A model generated the notes under the pieces. It worked only from the letters and a program-made list of their open reading frames with translations, was not told the DNA's origin and did not search any database. The position numbers and the translations under genes are program-made. From positions 1 through 64,000 of the forward strand of contig CAVWEI010000010.1 of assembly GCA_963753845.1 (NCBI GenBank): a stretch of DNA of 64,000 nt, in the 5' to 3' direction. Shown piece by piece: positions 1 through 10,024 of the stretch (positions within the stretch are counted from its first letter, which is position 1; each line of letters starts with the position of its first letter). Source of the stretch: Thiosocius sp963753845. GTDB lineage: Bacteria; Pseudomonadota; Gammaproteobacteria; Chromatiales; Chromatiaceae.

Positions 1-2
1 GG

Positions 3-1251
3 CCGCACCACACCGTCTTTCTGCCCCCGGGCCTGGTTCTCCCGGTCAGTGATCCGAATGACCTGATCCGTCGCGATTATCTGTATTGGCAGGCCACGCC
101 CTGGGGAAAACTGTGCGGGCTGCCGGTTATGCCGCTCGCGTATCGTGACACGCCGCCCGGTGGTATCCGTCCGACCGAGACCACATTGCAGGTGGGCGCA
201 CACCCAGATGGATGCCACCGGCGCATGGTCGGAGGGGGCGGGGCTTCAGATATGGTCGGAGCGCTCCGACTTGATCGAGAGCCAAGGTGATCGACGAACA
301 CTTCATCGTCGAGACCGACGAGCGCAAGCGCAGCCGGCTGCGCTTCGGTAATGGCGTAAACGGCGCCCGCCTCAGCGATACCGCCGTGGTGGTCTGCGAC
401 TACCAGGTCGGGCAGGGCGCCGTCGGGAACGTCGGTGCCGACAGCCTGACCGGGTTCGAGGCCCTGACCGACCTGAATACGCTGCGCAATCCGTTCGACG
501 TGATCAATGGCCGGGATTCCGAGCCGGTGGCGGAGATCATTCGCCGTGTCCCGGTCGCCTACCGTGCGCGGCAGCTGCGCGCGGTGACGCTGGCGGATTA
601 TGTTCAGCGCGCCGAGGAACTGCCCGAGGTGGCCCACGCTATGCGCGTTACCGTTGGACGGGAAGCTGGCGTACCGTCCGGGTGGCGATCGACCCGGCCA
701 GTTCCACCGTACTCGACGATCAGCTGCGCCGGCGCATTCAGGCACACCTGGATGCCGTTCGTCTGATCGGCGAGGACCTCGAGGTGCGCCCGGCGCGTTA
801 CGTGCCGCTGGATGTCGAGCTGACGGTATGTGCCGACGCCGCCTATTGGCCGGAAGACCTGGCGCAGGAACTGGCCCGCGAGTTTTCCGAGGGCTACACG
901 CCGTCCGGTGACCCCGGCTTCTTCCATCCCGATGTCTGGAGTTTTGGCCAGGACCTTCACGCCAGCCAGGTCATGGGCCGCGCCTTGCGGGTGACCGGCG
1001 TGGACCGGGTCGTGTCGCTCAGTATGCGGCGTTTCCACCCGGGCGCCGGCAGTGAGCTGATCATCTACATCCCGCCCGAGGCACTGCCGCAGTCCGAGCT
1101 TGAGCGTATCGAGGTCCGGCCGTGGGAGATCGTGCGGGTGTCCAACGCTCCGAACCATCTCGAGCATGGTCGCATTCAGTTCGATATTCAGGGAGGCAGG
1201 CGATCAGTTGCGGCAACGATTGCGATCGACCGTCGGACTTTCCCGCGGTGA
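3..1251 (+). pseudogene. Baseplate J-like wedge protein, partial at the left edge and frameshifted
   Basis: The pieces together match the baseplate J/gp47-like protein of contractile tail systems, which joins the tail tube and sheath to the spike. The reading moves from frame 3 (edge to about 195) to frame 1 (about 195-285, ending in SDLIESQGD), frame 2 (287 to about 640, with LRFGNGVNG and RARQLRAVTL) and back to frame 1 (about 640-1251, with YRWTGSWRTVRVAIDP). Three shifts in 700 bases mean either a dead gene or poor sequence at a contig end; the last 200 codons are clean and carry family-typical text (VRPARYVPLDVEL, GFFHPDVWSFGQ). The next baseplate gene overlaps its 3' end. Confidence 0.75.
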
Positions 1252-4049
1252 TCCATAACCGGCCGGGGCTGGACCGACTCGGTTGCCGGATCGGTGACTA
1301 TGCGAGCTTCCGCGAGCACATGCTGGATCGGCTCGATCTCTCATGGGCCTTGCAGAGCTGGACCCACCGCGCTGCCGACGATCCGGGAATCGCGCTGCTG
1401 GAGGGCGCGGCGATCATCCCCCCGGTGCTCGCCTTCTATCAGGAGCTGTACGCCAACGAGGCCTACCTGCGCAGTGCCGACTGGCGCGACAGCATCAGCC
1501 GCCTGGTGCAGCTTAGCGGTTATCGTCTGGCCTCCGGCGTAGGTGGCGAGGCCAGCTTTGCGCTGATCGTCGATGGCGAGCAGGTGGTCAGGGTACCGAT
1601 GGGTTTCGGCTTCAAGGTGCAACTGGAAGACCAGGACGAGGCGGCGGTGTTTGAAACCCGGATCGAACACACCGCCTACCCGGCGCAGAACCAGTTCCGC
1701 CTGTATCGCCCACGCATGGCGGCCCAAACGATCTCCATGGGTTTGAGTGAGCTGGAGTTGAGCGCGGTCGGCACAGCGGTTGATCTGGACAGCCGTCAGG
1801 CAGCCGGGCTGAAGGCCGGTGACCGCATCATGCTCACCCCGGATACAGGCAAGTTCGATTCCGGTGGTGGCAGCTACTCCACGTCCTATCGTCAGCAGGC
1901 CGCCGAGGTCCTGATCGTCAAAGAGGTCGAGACGGTGCTCGATCGCATCATTGTGCGTTTCGAGGGCGAGTTGCAGCTGGCGCGAGGTACCCAGGTCAAG
2001 GCCTATGTCATCGACCGCAGCTTTCGCCATTTCGGCCACAATGCACCGAGCCGCTTCGGTGGTGATATCGATGAACTCACCGGTATACAGGAGCTGCGAT
2101 CCACGACATACGATCGCAAGATCAGTGAATATCAGTTCGGTGAGGGTGACTATTACTCGGCGCTGTCCAGCACCGGACTGTTGCTCGAGGGTGAGACCGA
2201 CGATCTGCCGCTGGGCGGCAAACTGATCTGCCAGGGACGCTTCCTGCGTGCCACTGACACCGCGTCGGTCACGCAGTCGTACCAGTATTCCGGTTTGACG
2301 GGTTCATCGTTGCCGATGTCACCCGCCGGTCCCATGGTGCTGCATGAGATCGGTGGTGGTTCCGGATTTGAAACAGGCTATTACGGCAGCCCGGAGTTCG
2401 AGTACACCAATCCGTGGCAGGTGGTGTTACTCGACAGTTCGCTGCCCTTTACGGTGGTGCGCACGATCGAATCGCTGCGCCTGGACAGCGCGGTTTGGGC
2501 CGCCATGTCCGGCAGTTGCACCGGGGTCGGGCTGGATGATCCGCTGATCGCGAATACCGCGGCCAACGCCGACAGCGCCGATCTGCGATCTCTGGTGTTC
2601 CACGAGGCCACCAGTCCTGAACTCACCTTCGTCGCACCGAGCGACTGGCCTTCGGGTGCGTTCACGAGTACGCAGCTGAGTTACTTCGGCCTCTACCAGG
2701 ATGCGCGTGAGCTGTTCGGCCGTGAGTTGATGCTGCTGCATGACGACGGTCGATTTCAGACCGTCAGTGTTACCGCGCAGGTCGGCGAGGCCGAGTTGGC
2801 GACACGTGACAGGGACAATGCCTGGCAGTGGCCGATCCTGCTCAGCGAACCCCCGGTTTTTGTGCGCGAGGACTTTCCGGAAGACGATCCGAAAGTCACC
2901 GTCTACGGCAACCTGGTGCACGCGGACCAGGGCGAGACCCAGAAGCAGGCGATCCTCGGCTCGGGCGATGCCCGGCAGGGCTTTCAGACCTTCGCGGTGC
3001 CGAAGGCGCCGCTGACCTATCTAATCGATACAACCCGTACGCCGGCACAGGTGCCGGAACTGATGGTCTATGTCGACGGTTTGTTGTGGCAGCAGGTGGA
3101 TGTCCTGTTCGGACACGGCGCCAAAGAGCATGTCTACGTGGTGCGTGAGGATGACGAGGGTGTCAGCTACGTACAGTTCGGCGACGGCAAGACCGGTGCC
3201 CGGCTGCCCTCGGGGCGCAACAATGTGGTCGGGCTGTATCGCAAGGGCACCGGCGCGCGCGGGGATGCCGACGGCAAGCCGGGTGCGACCGGCAGGCTCA
3301 AGGCATTGAAGAAGGTGTTGATGCCCGGTCCCGCTGTAGGCGGCGCCGATCCGGAGACCGCAGACAATGCCCGCAATGCGGCGCCGGTATTGATGCAGAG
3401 CCTCGACAGGATGGTCGGCCTGGCGGATTACGAGGCCGAAGCCCTGGGGCTCCCCGGCGTGCTCAAGGCGGGTGCCGAGTGGCTTGCACCGTCGGGTGCC
3501 CCGCTGATCCGGCTGACCGTGCTCACCGAGGGCGGTGACCCCGCCGAGGCCGAAAAGGTGCAGCAAAGCATGAACAGCTACAACCGTTGTCGCGGTGCGG
3601 CTCGCTATCCGGTCCGAGTGCGCCAGGCCGTTCGACAGTATGTCTATCTGGATCTGAGCGTCAGTTATGCCAGCAATCGGCGCGAGCAGGACATCGAGGC
3701 CGCCTTGCTTGCGGCGCTGGGCGTGGCGGGGACCGAGGGTATGGGGATAGATCCGGCGGCGGGGCTGTTCGGTGAATCGGCCCGGCGGCTTGGCCAGAGC
3801 GTACACAGCTCGCAGGTTCTGGCGGCCGTGCAGCATGTTGCGGGCGTGGTCTGGGTGCGGGTTGACGGCTTCCAGTGGCTGGATCTCGGCAATCCGGTGG
3901 AACACGACCCGACCGAGCTCGGTGTGCCGCCGGCACCTGCGAACGAACAGGCCCTCGGCTGCCCGGGCGATCGCCTGCTGGTCTTATACCTGGATCATCT
4001 GCTGCTTAATCTCGGCCGTGAGGAAACCGCGGAGGGTTGTGAGTCATGA
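1203..4049 (+). CDS. Putative baseplate assembly protein (TIGR02243-like)
   Basis: Large baseplate component of an eCIS or phage-tail-like particle, about 948 aa. The N-terminus reads SCGNDCDRPSDFPAVIHNRPGLDRLGC-like text, resembling the Cys-containing start plus NRPGL signature of this family. Around residues 655-670 is VQFGDGKTGARLPSG, the same FG(D/N)GxxG signature seen in the preceding J-like gene. No ATG fits: the SCGNDCD segment is preceded by an ATC codon at 1203, six bases after GGGAGG (1191-1196), so either a rare ATC start or a mutated ATG is implied. The alternatives are GTG at 1248 (no Shine-Dalgarno) or ATG at 1122 (130-base overlap). It ends in an ATGA overlap with the tail gene at 4046. 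Confidence 0.85.
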   Translation: MSCGNDCDRPSDFPAVIHNRPGLDRLGCRIGDYASFREHMLDRLDLSWALQSWTHRAADDPGIALLEGAAIIPPVLAFYQELYANEAYLRSADWRDSISRLVQLSGYRLASGVGGEASFALIVDGEQVVRVPMGFGFKVQLEDQDEAAVFETRIEHTAYPAQNQFRLYRPRMAAQTISMGLSELELSAVGTAVDLDSRQAAGLKAGDRIMLTPDTGKFDSGGGSYSTSYRQQAAEVLIVKEVETVLDRIIVRFEGELQLARGTQVKAYVIDRSFRHFGHNAPSRFGGDIDELTGIQELRSTTYDRKISEYQFGEGDYYSALSSTGLLLEGETDDLPLGGKLICQGRFLRATDTASVTQSYQYSGLTGSSLPMSPAGPMVLHEIGGGSGFETGYYGSPEFEYTNPWQVVLLDSSLPFTVVRTIESLRLDSAVWAAMSGSCTGVGLDDPLIANTAANADSADLRSLVFHEATSPELTFVAPSDWPSGAFTSTQLSYFGLYQDARELFGRELMLLHDDGRFQTVSVTAQVGEAELATRDRDNAWQWPILLSEPPVFVREDFPEDDPKVTVYGNLVHADQGETQKQAILGSGDARQGFQTFAVPKAPLTYLIDTTRTPAQVPELMVYVDGLLWQQVDVLFGHGAKEHVYVVREDDEGVSYVQFGDGKTGARLPSGRNNVVGLYRKGTGARGDADGKPGATGRLKALKKVLMPGPAVGGADPETADNARNAAPVLMQSLDRMVGLADYEAEALGLPGVLKAGAEWLAPSGAPLIRLTVLTEGGDPAEAEKVQQSMNSYNRCRGAARYPVRVRQAVRQYVYLDLSVSYASNRREQDIEAALLAALGVAGTEGMGIDPAAGLFGESARRLGQSVHSSQVLAAVQHVAGVVWVRVDGFQWLDLGNPVEHDPTELGVPPAPANEQALGCPGDRLLVLYLDHLLLNLGREETAEGCES

Positions 4050-6418
4050 GCACACCACGCAAGGCCCTCTATCAACGACTGCCCGAGATCTACCGGATCA
4101 GGGACGGCGAGCAGCGACCCGCCGGCCAGCTCGAGGACTATCTTGGCATCCTCGACGAGGTGCTGAGTGGTAGCCGGGACAATGTCGAGACGCTTTATCA
4201 CGACTTCTTTATCGAAACCTGCGCCGACTGGGTCATTCCATACCTTGCCGATCTGCTCGGTACCTCGCATCTCTCGGGTGACCCCTGGACGCTGCGTGCA
4301 GATGTGGCACGTACCGTATTTCATCGTCGTCGCAAGGGCACGCTGGCGGCGATCGAGTCGCTCAGCTACAGCCTGTCCGGCTGGGCCGCGCATGCGGTCG
4401 AGTCGCGCGAGCGCCTGGCCTGGTTGCAGCACCTCAACCACCAGCGTCCGGACGAGGGCGGACTGCCGCCCTTGAGTCTGCAGACCGATATCACGACACC
4501 GGTCCGAGGCGGCGTGGTGAATCTGCGTGACCCGGCACAGCTGGCCCTGCTGCACGGGCCCTTCGATCCGTTCGCCCACGTCGCTGACCTGAAGCCAGGG
4601 CAGGTCGGCGCACCGCGTTACAATCTGCCCAACCTGGGTATCTACCTGTGGCGCCTGAAGGACTACCAGGTGCCGCTGGTCGAGCCGGGCTGGATCGAGG
4701 CCGCCAGCCTGAGCCCGGGGCGCTCTGTGGTGCGTTGCATCGTGCACCCGCAGGCCGATCCCATGGTGTTGTTCAACAGCCACCGTTTCCATGCCGATGA
4801 TGATCCGCCGGAACTCAGCGAGCTGGACGCCATACCCGGTCCGATGGCCTGGCCGAGGATCAGCCGTGAGGCGGTTGTCGGCGACGAGCGCGATCATATC
4901 GATCATCCCTCACCCTATGTCGCGGTGAGTGGCCACACCGCAACGCCGCAACCGCCGGGTGACGGCAGTGTCGGATTGACCCTGCATCTGCCGCAACCAC
5001 TGGCGGACCTGCCCTTGCTGTTGCCGGTGGCGGACCGTCGCTGGTGGTATCTGCGCGGTGCCAACCTGTGCGCCTGGGAGGAGGGCCTGAGTCCGCCGCT
5101 GCGAGACTACGAGATCGTGATCGATCCGAAACTCGGTCGGGTGTTGTTCGGCGTGACCGATCTCACCACCGAGGCGCAGCCGATCCGCGACGCGCTGTTG
5201 ATCAGCTACAGCTACGGTTTCTCCGGTCCGACCGGTGCGCAGCCGATAGCCCGGGCAGCGCTGCCGACGACTTGGAACCTGCAGCCGGTGACGGTGCGCA
5301 CCGTCAGTGGCGGCGGGGCCTTCGCCTTGCGCAACGCACTGGACAATCTCGCCGACGAAACCAGCCTGCCCGGGCCATTGATCATCGAGATCACCGACAG
5401 CCGCAGTTACGACCTGGACATCGCGCTGGTCAGCGGCAATGGCAGCGAGGGCGGTGCGGCGACCCTGACACCCAACTTTCCGGTCTGGATACGCGCCGCG
5501 GGTAATCAGCGACCGATGGTGCGTTTGCAGCGACCGCTGCGCTTTCGACCGGCCGACGTGCTGGGTGCCGATGCCGCCAATCGCATGGACGAGCTGGAGG
5601 TGCGGCTCGAGGGCCTCTACCTCACCTGGGACCGTGACGCGGCGGCGTTTTCCGGCGATGAGGCCCTGATCGGGCAGGCCGCGCTCAACCGGCTGGTGCT
5701 CGACGGCTGCACCCTGGACCCGGGTGGCGCGCTGCAACTCGACGGCAGCCCCGATGGCACACGCCAGGGGTTCCGCGCCGGCCTGGAGCTGACCGACGAC
5801 TACGGTTTCATCGATGATCCGACCGAGGCGCTCGCCTTCGATCAGATACCGGTGATCGAGATCCGTCACTCGATCCTTGGTTCTGCCTGGGTGGATCCCG
5901 GTTACCTCCTCGATATCAGAGACAGCCTGATCGACGCTGGCAGCGGGGTGGGCGATGGTCCGGGCAACCTTGCCATCGCCGCGGCGACCGGTGATCGTGA
6001 AGAGTTGTATGGACCGGATATCCGTTTTTCCGGGCTGACCTGTTTCGGTCGTGCGCGGGTCAATCGCGCCGAAGGCGACGGCGCGATCCTGCTGCATCGT
6101 CTGCGGGTGCGCGATCACCAGTATGGCTGTATCCGTTTCAGTTACTTCAGTGGCGACGGTGACCGCCTGCCGCCGCATCACGGTTGTGTGTTCGGCGCCG
6201 ACACCAGGCTTGGCTTCAGCCACGAGTGGTTTGGTCAGCCGGGCTACGGCCAGTTGCGTCTGAGCAGCGATCGGCGCCTGTTAGAACAGGGTCCCAATCA
6301 GGATGCGATGGGGGTGTTCGGCTATCTGCTGAATACCCACAAGTGGAAGAACCTCAGCATCCGTTACCGGGAATTCGTTCCGGTCGGAACCCGTCCCGTT
6401 TTGATACCCATAACCTAA
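4046..6418 (+). CDS. Phage tail protein I-like (TIGR02242) with long C-terminal extension
   Basis: A 790-aa protein. Residues 1 to about 200 match the P2 gpI-like tail protein family (LYQRLPEIYRIRDGE, then IPYLADLLGTSHLSGDP and RRRKGTLAAIESL), a baseplate component connecting to the fibre or spike. The remaining ~590 aa contain repeated short beta-rich segments with no motif I can name, suggesting a fibre-like or capping extension much longer than the ~200 aa P2 protein. The start overlaps the previous stop (ATGA at 4046-4049), which points to translational coupling. The next gene follows after 11 bases, so 1203-11020 reads as one operon. Confidence 0.85.
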   Translation: MSTPRKALYQRLPEIYRIRDGEQRPAGQLEDYLGILDEVLSGSRDNVETLYHDFFIETCADWVIPYLADLLGTSHLSGDPWTLRADVARTVFHRRRKGTLAAIESLSYSLSGWAAHAVESRERLAWLQHLNHQRPDEGGLPPLSLQTDITTPVRGGVVNLRDPAQLALLHGPFDPFAHVADLKPGQVGAPRYNLPNLGIYLWRLKDYQVPLVEPGWIEAASLSPGRSVVRCIVHPQADPMVLFNSHRFHADDDPPELSELDAIPGPMAWPRISREAVVGDERDHIDHPSPYVAVSGHTATPQPPGDGSVGLTLHLPQPLADLPLLLPVADRRWWYLRGANLCAWEEGLSPPLRDYEIVIDPKLGRVLFGVTDLTTEAQPIRDALLISYSYGFSGPTGAQPIARAALPTTWNLQPVTVRTVSGGGAFALRNALDNLADETSLPGPLIIEITDSRSYDLDIALVSGNGSEGGAATLTPNFPVWIRAAGNQRPMVRLQRPLRFRPADVLGADAANRMDELEVRLEGLYLTWDRDAAAFSGDEALIGQAALNRLVLDGCTLDPGGALQLDGSPDGTRQGFRAGLELTDDYGFIDDPTEALAFDQIPVIEIRHSILGSAWVDPGYLLDIRDSLIDAGSGVGDGPGNLAIAAATGDREELYGPDIRFSGLTCFGRARVNRAEGDGAILLHRLRVRDHQYGCIRFSYFSGDGDRLPPHHGCVFGADTRLGFSHEWFGQPGYGQLRLSSDRRLLEQGPNQDAMGVFGYLLNTHKWKNLSIRYREFVPVGTRPVLIPIT

Positions 6419-6429
6419 GGACCAGTGAG

Positions 6430-9400
6430 ATGAAAGGAGACTTCTCCAAACTTGACTACATCCCTGGCGAGAACTTTACCGGTGTCTGGCAGCAGCAAGG
6501 TCGGGTACTGACCGACCAGGACTGGAATGCCGATACCCAGATCAGCCGCCATCTGCGCGAGTTGGTCGGTCAGGATGCCTTTGGCCCCAATACCGTGGCC
6601 ATCCCCGCAGCCGAGCGCGACAACCTGCAGGTGTTGCAGGCGAGCAGCGACGGCAGCACGGTGCAGCTGACCCTGGAGCCAGGTCGCGGCTGGCTGGACG
6701 GTCTGCACCTGTATCTGGGTGATCAGGACCCGGTTGTACTCAGTGCCCGGTATTACGGACCGCCGATTGCAGACCCGCTGCCGGATGCCGGCAGTATTGC
6801 AGCCGGCGTGCGCGACGCGGTCGTGCTGGAAGTCTGGGAAGAGGCCTTTTCCGCCTTCCAGGGACGTCGTCCGAAGGACCTGCCCGGCGATCCCGAGCGT
6901 TTTCTGCTCGAGCCCGCACTGGGTGGGCCCGACACCAGCGAGCGCTCCAAGCTGCAGTATGTGCTGCGGCTGTTGAGGCTGGAGCCGGACGAGGACTGCG
7001 CCAATCTCGATCGGCTGATCGACGATCCGGACGACAAAGGGCGCCTGTCGGTGACGCCGGAGCCGAGCCTTGGCGTGACCGGCGAATGTCCTGTAGATAT
7101 CGGTGGTGGTTTCACCGGTTTCGAGCACTACCTGATCCGCGTAGAGATCGCCGCGCCCGACGCCGGCGGTGCGGCCCGCTTCAAGTGGTCGCGGTTCAAC
7201 GGCGGTCTGGTCGGACGCGGGGTTTTCGACAATGCGGTGTCTGAGGTCTCGATAGAGGCCAACGATCAGATGATCAACCACTGTGGGCTTACCGAGTTCT
7301 GGTTCGAGGCCCTGGCACACAACCCGGAGCTGGGGCACTGGCGGGCCTACATGACCGCCGATGCCAGCTTGGTGGCGGACGGTCGGCTGCAACTGACGAA
7401 TATCGATGGAGCCCCCCCGGTCGCGGGTGAGGCCGTGTTCTTCCGACTGTGGGATGGGATCGAACCGATCGCGGATTTCGCTACTGGCATACCGGTGGCG
7501 TTCGAGATGGGTCTGCGCCTGCAGTTCGATGCGGCGAGCGTCGACAACAGCAACTATCGGCCTGGTGACTACTGGACCTTCCCGGTGCGTGCCGCGGGGG
7601 TCGAACTCGACCCGGATATCGAGTGGCCGGACAATGCGCCACCCGGGGGTGTGACCTACCATCGTGCACCACTGGCGATCGTCACCTGGAGTGCCGGGCC
7701 GGTGGTGACCGAGACCGGTTCGCCGGCCATCCATGACTGCCGCCAGGTATTTCAGCCGCTTACCCGGCAGCACGACTGCTGCAGCTTCAAGGTCGGCGAC
7801 GGACTCCAAAGCTTCGGTGACTTCGACAGCATCCAGGCGGCGATCGACCACCTGCCCGCCGACCGCCCTGGAAAGGTATGTGTGCTGCCCGGCACCTATG
7901 TCGAGAATATCGTCATCGCCCGCGATGATGTCACCATCTATGGCTGCGGCATCGACAAGACACTGGTGATCTCCGACCAGCCGGACGTGGATCAGGTTAT
8001 CGCCGACGCGGTGTTCCAGATGACCGGGCAACGCAATCTGACGATATCGGGTATGACGATCGAGGCGCACCCGACCGCCATCGGTATCGAGATCCGTGAT
8101 TTTGCGCCCGCCGGTGGGGCGGTTCTGCCGGCACGTGATGTCGTGCTGGCCGACCTGCGGGTGCGCGCCGCACAGCAATCGGCGATCCTGGTCGACGGTG
8201 TCGAGCAGATCAAGATTCAACGCTGCCAGATCGAGATGGAGGATGTACCCGGTCCCTGGCCGGGGGTCTATCTGCGCGGCGACGACGGCCTGCTCGAACA
8301 CAACCGGATCGTCACCGGGCCGCGCAACCAGGCGCTCGGAATCGATGATGATCTGACTGCAGCCGATGGTGAGCCGATCGGCCTGAATACCGTGCTGGTC
8401 GATGCGATCCAACCGCAGGCCAGCGAGGCCGGTCGCGGTGGTCTGCAGATCGGCGGCGGCTCCGAGCGGGTCGATGTGATCGACAACCGGATAGCCGGCG
8501 GCATCGGCAACGGGATTACCCTGGGTTCCCTGATCGAGATCGACGATCAGGGTAACTTCCTGGGGCGCACACCCGGCTGGGTGGTCAATCGCCTCGATCC
8601 ATGCGATCCATGCGCGCCGGGCGACGGCTTCCAGCCGCCGCCACAGCAACCGGGTGATCCGCGCTTTGTCTCCGAGGGTGCCCTGTACGACCTGCGGATC
8701 GAGAGGAATCGCATCGAACACATGGGAATGAACGGCATCGGCGTGGTTGCCTTCTTCGATCTGGATGAGGAAGATGAGTTCATCAGTGTCGTGCGTCTGG
8801 CCATTCTCGACAACCGCATTCGCCAATGTCTGCGGCGCACCCTGGCGCCGATACCGCAGGCTATGCGCCGGCTGATGGGCTACGGCGGTATCGCGCTGGC
8901 CGATGTCGAGTACCTGCGGCTGTATGACAACGTGATCGAACACAATGGCCCAGATCAGCGGCAGACGGTGTGTGGCGTGTTCGCCCTGCATGCGGCCGGG
9001 TTCGATGCCTGCCGCAACCGGATTCGCAACAACGGTGCAAAGACCGCCGAAGGCGAAGACGATGTGATGCAGGGTCCACGTGGCGGCATCGTGATCATCT
9101 TTGCGCTGCCGGGTATCGATTCGATCGAAGTGCTCGGCAACTTCCGGCCACGGCAGAACGGGGTGCCGGCGATCCGTATTCACGATAACCAGATCAGCCA
9201 GCCGCTTGGCCAGGCCCTTTTCCTGCAGGCGCTCGGCCCGGTGAGTGTCCAGGGTAATCAACTCGCCAGTCAGGGCATCATCATGGACGCGGCGGAACCG
9301 AGCTTCTGGGCCAGTACCGTGTGGATCTTCAATCTTGGTTGGTCGAACGAGTTTTATCTGCAGAGCTTCGTGTTCACCGGGGTGACGTCCGATCCGGGCG

Positions 9401-9996
9401 ATCCGGGTGCGTTACCGAGCATTCGAGACAACTTCACACCCGAGGGCAGTGGCGGGCTGGACGACAATGCAATCGGCCGCTACATGGCCAACGGCAATGT
9501 CTCCTTCACCAACAATCAGGTGCTGACCGACCTGACCGAGACACAAGTGGATTTTGCGATCAGCTCGACGCTGATCATCAGCCTCGACGACGTCACGGTA
9601 CAAAACAACCAGTTCGACTGTGACTACCTGATCGATCTGCTGTTCAGCAATCTGATTGCGGTCGGTATGACGGTGCGAATCCAGGACAACCGTTTCAAGG
9701 AATCGTTGTTCGTGACCTTGTTCTCGTCGATCGGATTCGGCCTGATATTCAACAACACGAGTGACAATCAGGCCACACACTGCGTCATCAGCCTCGAATC
9801 GCCGCTGGATGCCTGGTTCCCGTTCCTAACGACCAGTATCAAGGAGCATGACAACCAGGTGCTGTTCAACTCGATAAGCTTCCTCGGGTTCTGGTGTGAG
9901 CTGTTCGGCCGGTTCGAGAGATTGTTCGTTACCGACGATCAGACGGCGGCGGCCACGACCAACCCGAATACAGAAATACTTGGCCTGCTCCGATAG
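6430..9996 (+). CDS. DUF6519-type N-terminus with right-handed beta-helix protein
   Basis: An 1188-aa protein. The first ~130 residues (MKGDFSKLDYIPGENFTGV, then QQGRVLTDQDWN) match the DUF6519 head found on eCIS-linked proteins. From about residue 460 (SIQAAIDHLPADRPGKVCVL) the protein becomes a NosD/pectate-lyase-like parallel beta-helix, with many rungs containing N-R-I or N-x-I turns (for example IERNRIEHMGMNGIG, LAILDNRIRQ). I infer a surface-exposed spike or fibre-like particle component that binds glycans or extends the tail tip; catalysis cannot be claimed. ATG at 6430 follows a stop-proximal purine-rich leader; the upstream in-frame extension overlaps the tail gene and is rejected. 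Confidence 0.8.
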   Translation: MKGDFSKLDYIPGENFTGVWQQQGRVLTDQDWNADTQISRHLRELVGQDAFGPNTVAIPAAERDNLQVLQASSDGSTVQLTLEPGRGWLDGLHLYLGDQDPVVLSARYYGPPIADPLPDAGSIAAGVRDAVVLEVWEEAFSAFQGRRPKDLPGDPERFLLEPALGGPDTSERSKLQYVLRLLRLEPDEDCANLDRLIDDPDDKGRLSVTPEPSLGVTGECPVDIGGGFTGFEHYLIRVEIAAPDAGGAARFKWSRFNGGLVGRGVFDNAVSEVSIEANDQMINHCGLTEFWFEALAHNPELGHWRAYMTADASLVADGRLQLTNIDGAPPVAGEAVFFRLWDGIEPIADFATGIPVAFEMGLRLQFDAASVDNSNYRPGDYWTFPVRAAGVELDPDIEWPDNAPPGGVTYHRAPLAIVTWSAGPVVTETGSPAIHDCRQVFQPLTRQHDCCSFKVGDGLQSFGDFDSIQAAIDHLPADRPGKVCVLPGTYVENIVIARDDVTIYGCGIDKTLVISDQPDVDQVIADAVFQMTGQRNLTISGMTIEAHPTAIGIEIRDFAPAGGAVLPARDVVLADLRVRAAQQSAILVDGVEQIKIQRCQIEMEDVPGPWPGVYLRGDDGLLEHNRIVTGPRNQALGIDDDLTAADGEPIGLNTVLVDAIQPQASEAGRGGLQIGGGSERVDVIDNRIAGGIGNGITLGSLIEIDDQGNFLGRTPGWVVNRLDPCDPCAPGDGFQPPPQQPGDPRFVSEGALYDLRIERNRIEHMGMNGIGVVAFFDLDEEDEFISVVRLAILDNRIRQCLRRTLAPIPQAMRRLMGYGGIALADVEYLRLYDNVIEHNGPDQRQTVCGVFALHAAGFDACRNRIRNNGAKTAEGEDDVMQGPRGGIVIIFALPGIDSIEVLGNFRPRQNGVPAIRIHDNQISQPLGQALFLQALGPVSVQGNQLASQGIIMDAAEPSFWASTVWIFNLGWSNEFYLQSFVFTGVTSDPGDPGALPSIRDNFTPEGSGGLDDNAIGRYMANGNVSFTNNQVLTDLTETQVDFAISSTLIISLDDVTVQNNQFDCDYLIDLLFSNLIAVGMTVRIQDNRFKESLFVTLFSSIGFGLIFNNTSDNQATHCVISLESPLDAWFPFLTTSIKEHDNQVLFNSISFLGFWCELFGRFERLFVTDDQTAAATTNPNTEILGLLR

Positions 9997-10024
9997 CGGC
10001 ATCGCGGAATCGAAGGAGATCGAA

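Noticed and set aside
6415..9261. 948-aa open frame on the - strand
   Set aside because: It is antisense to the beta-helix gene and has no family-like text; long antisense frames are expected in GC-rich coding DNA.
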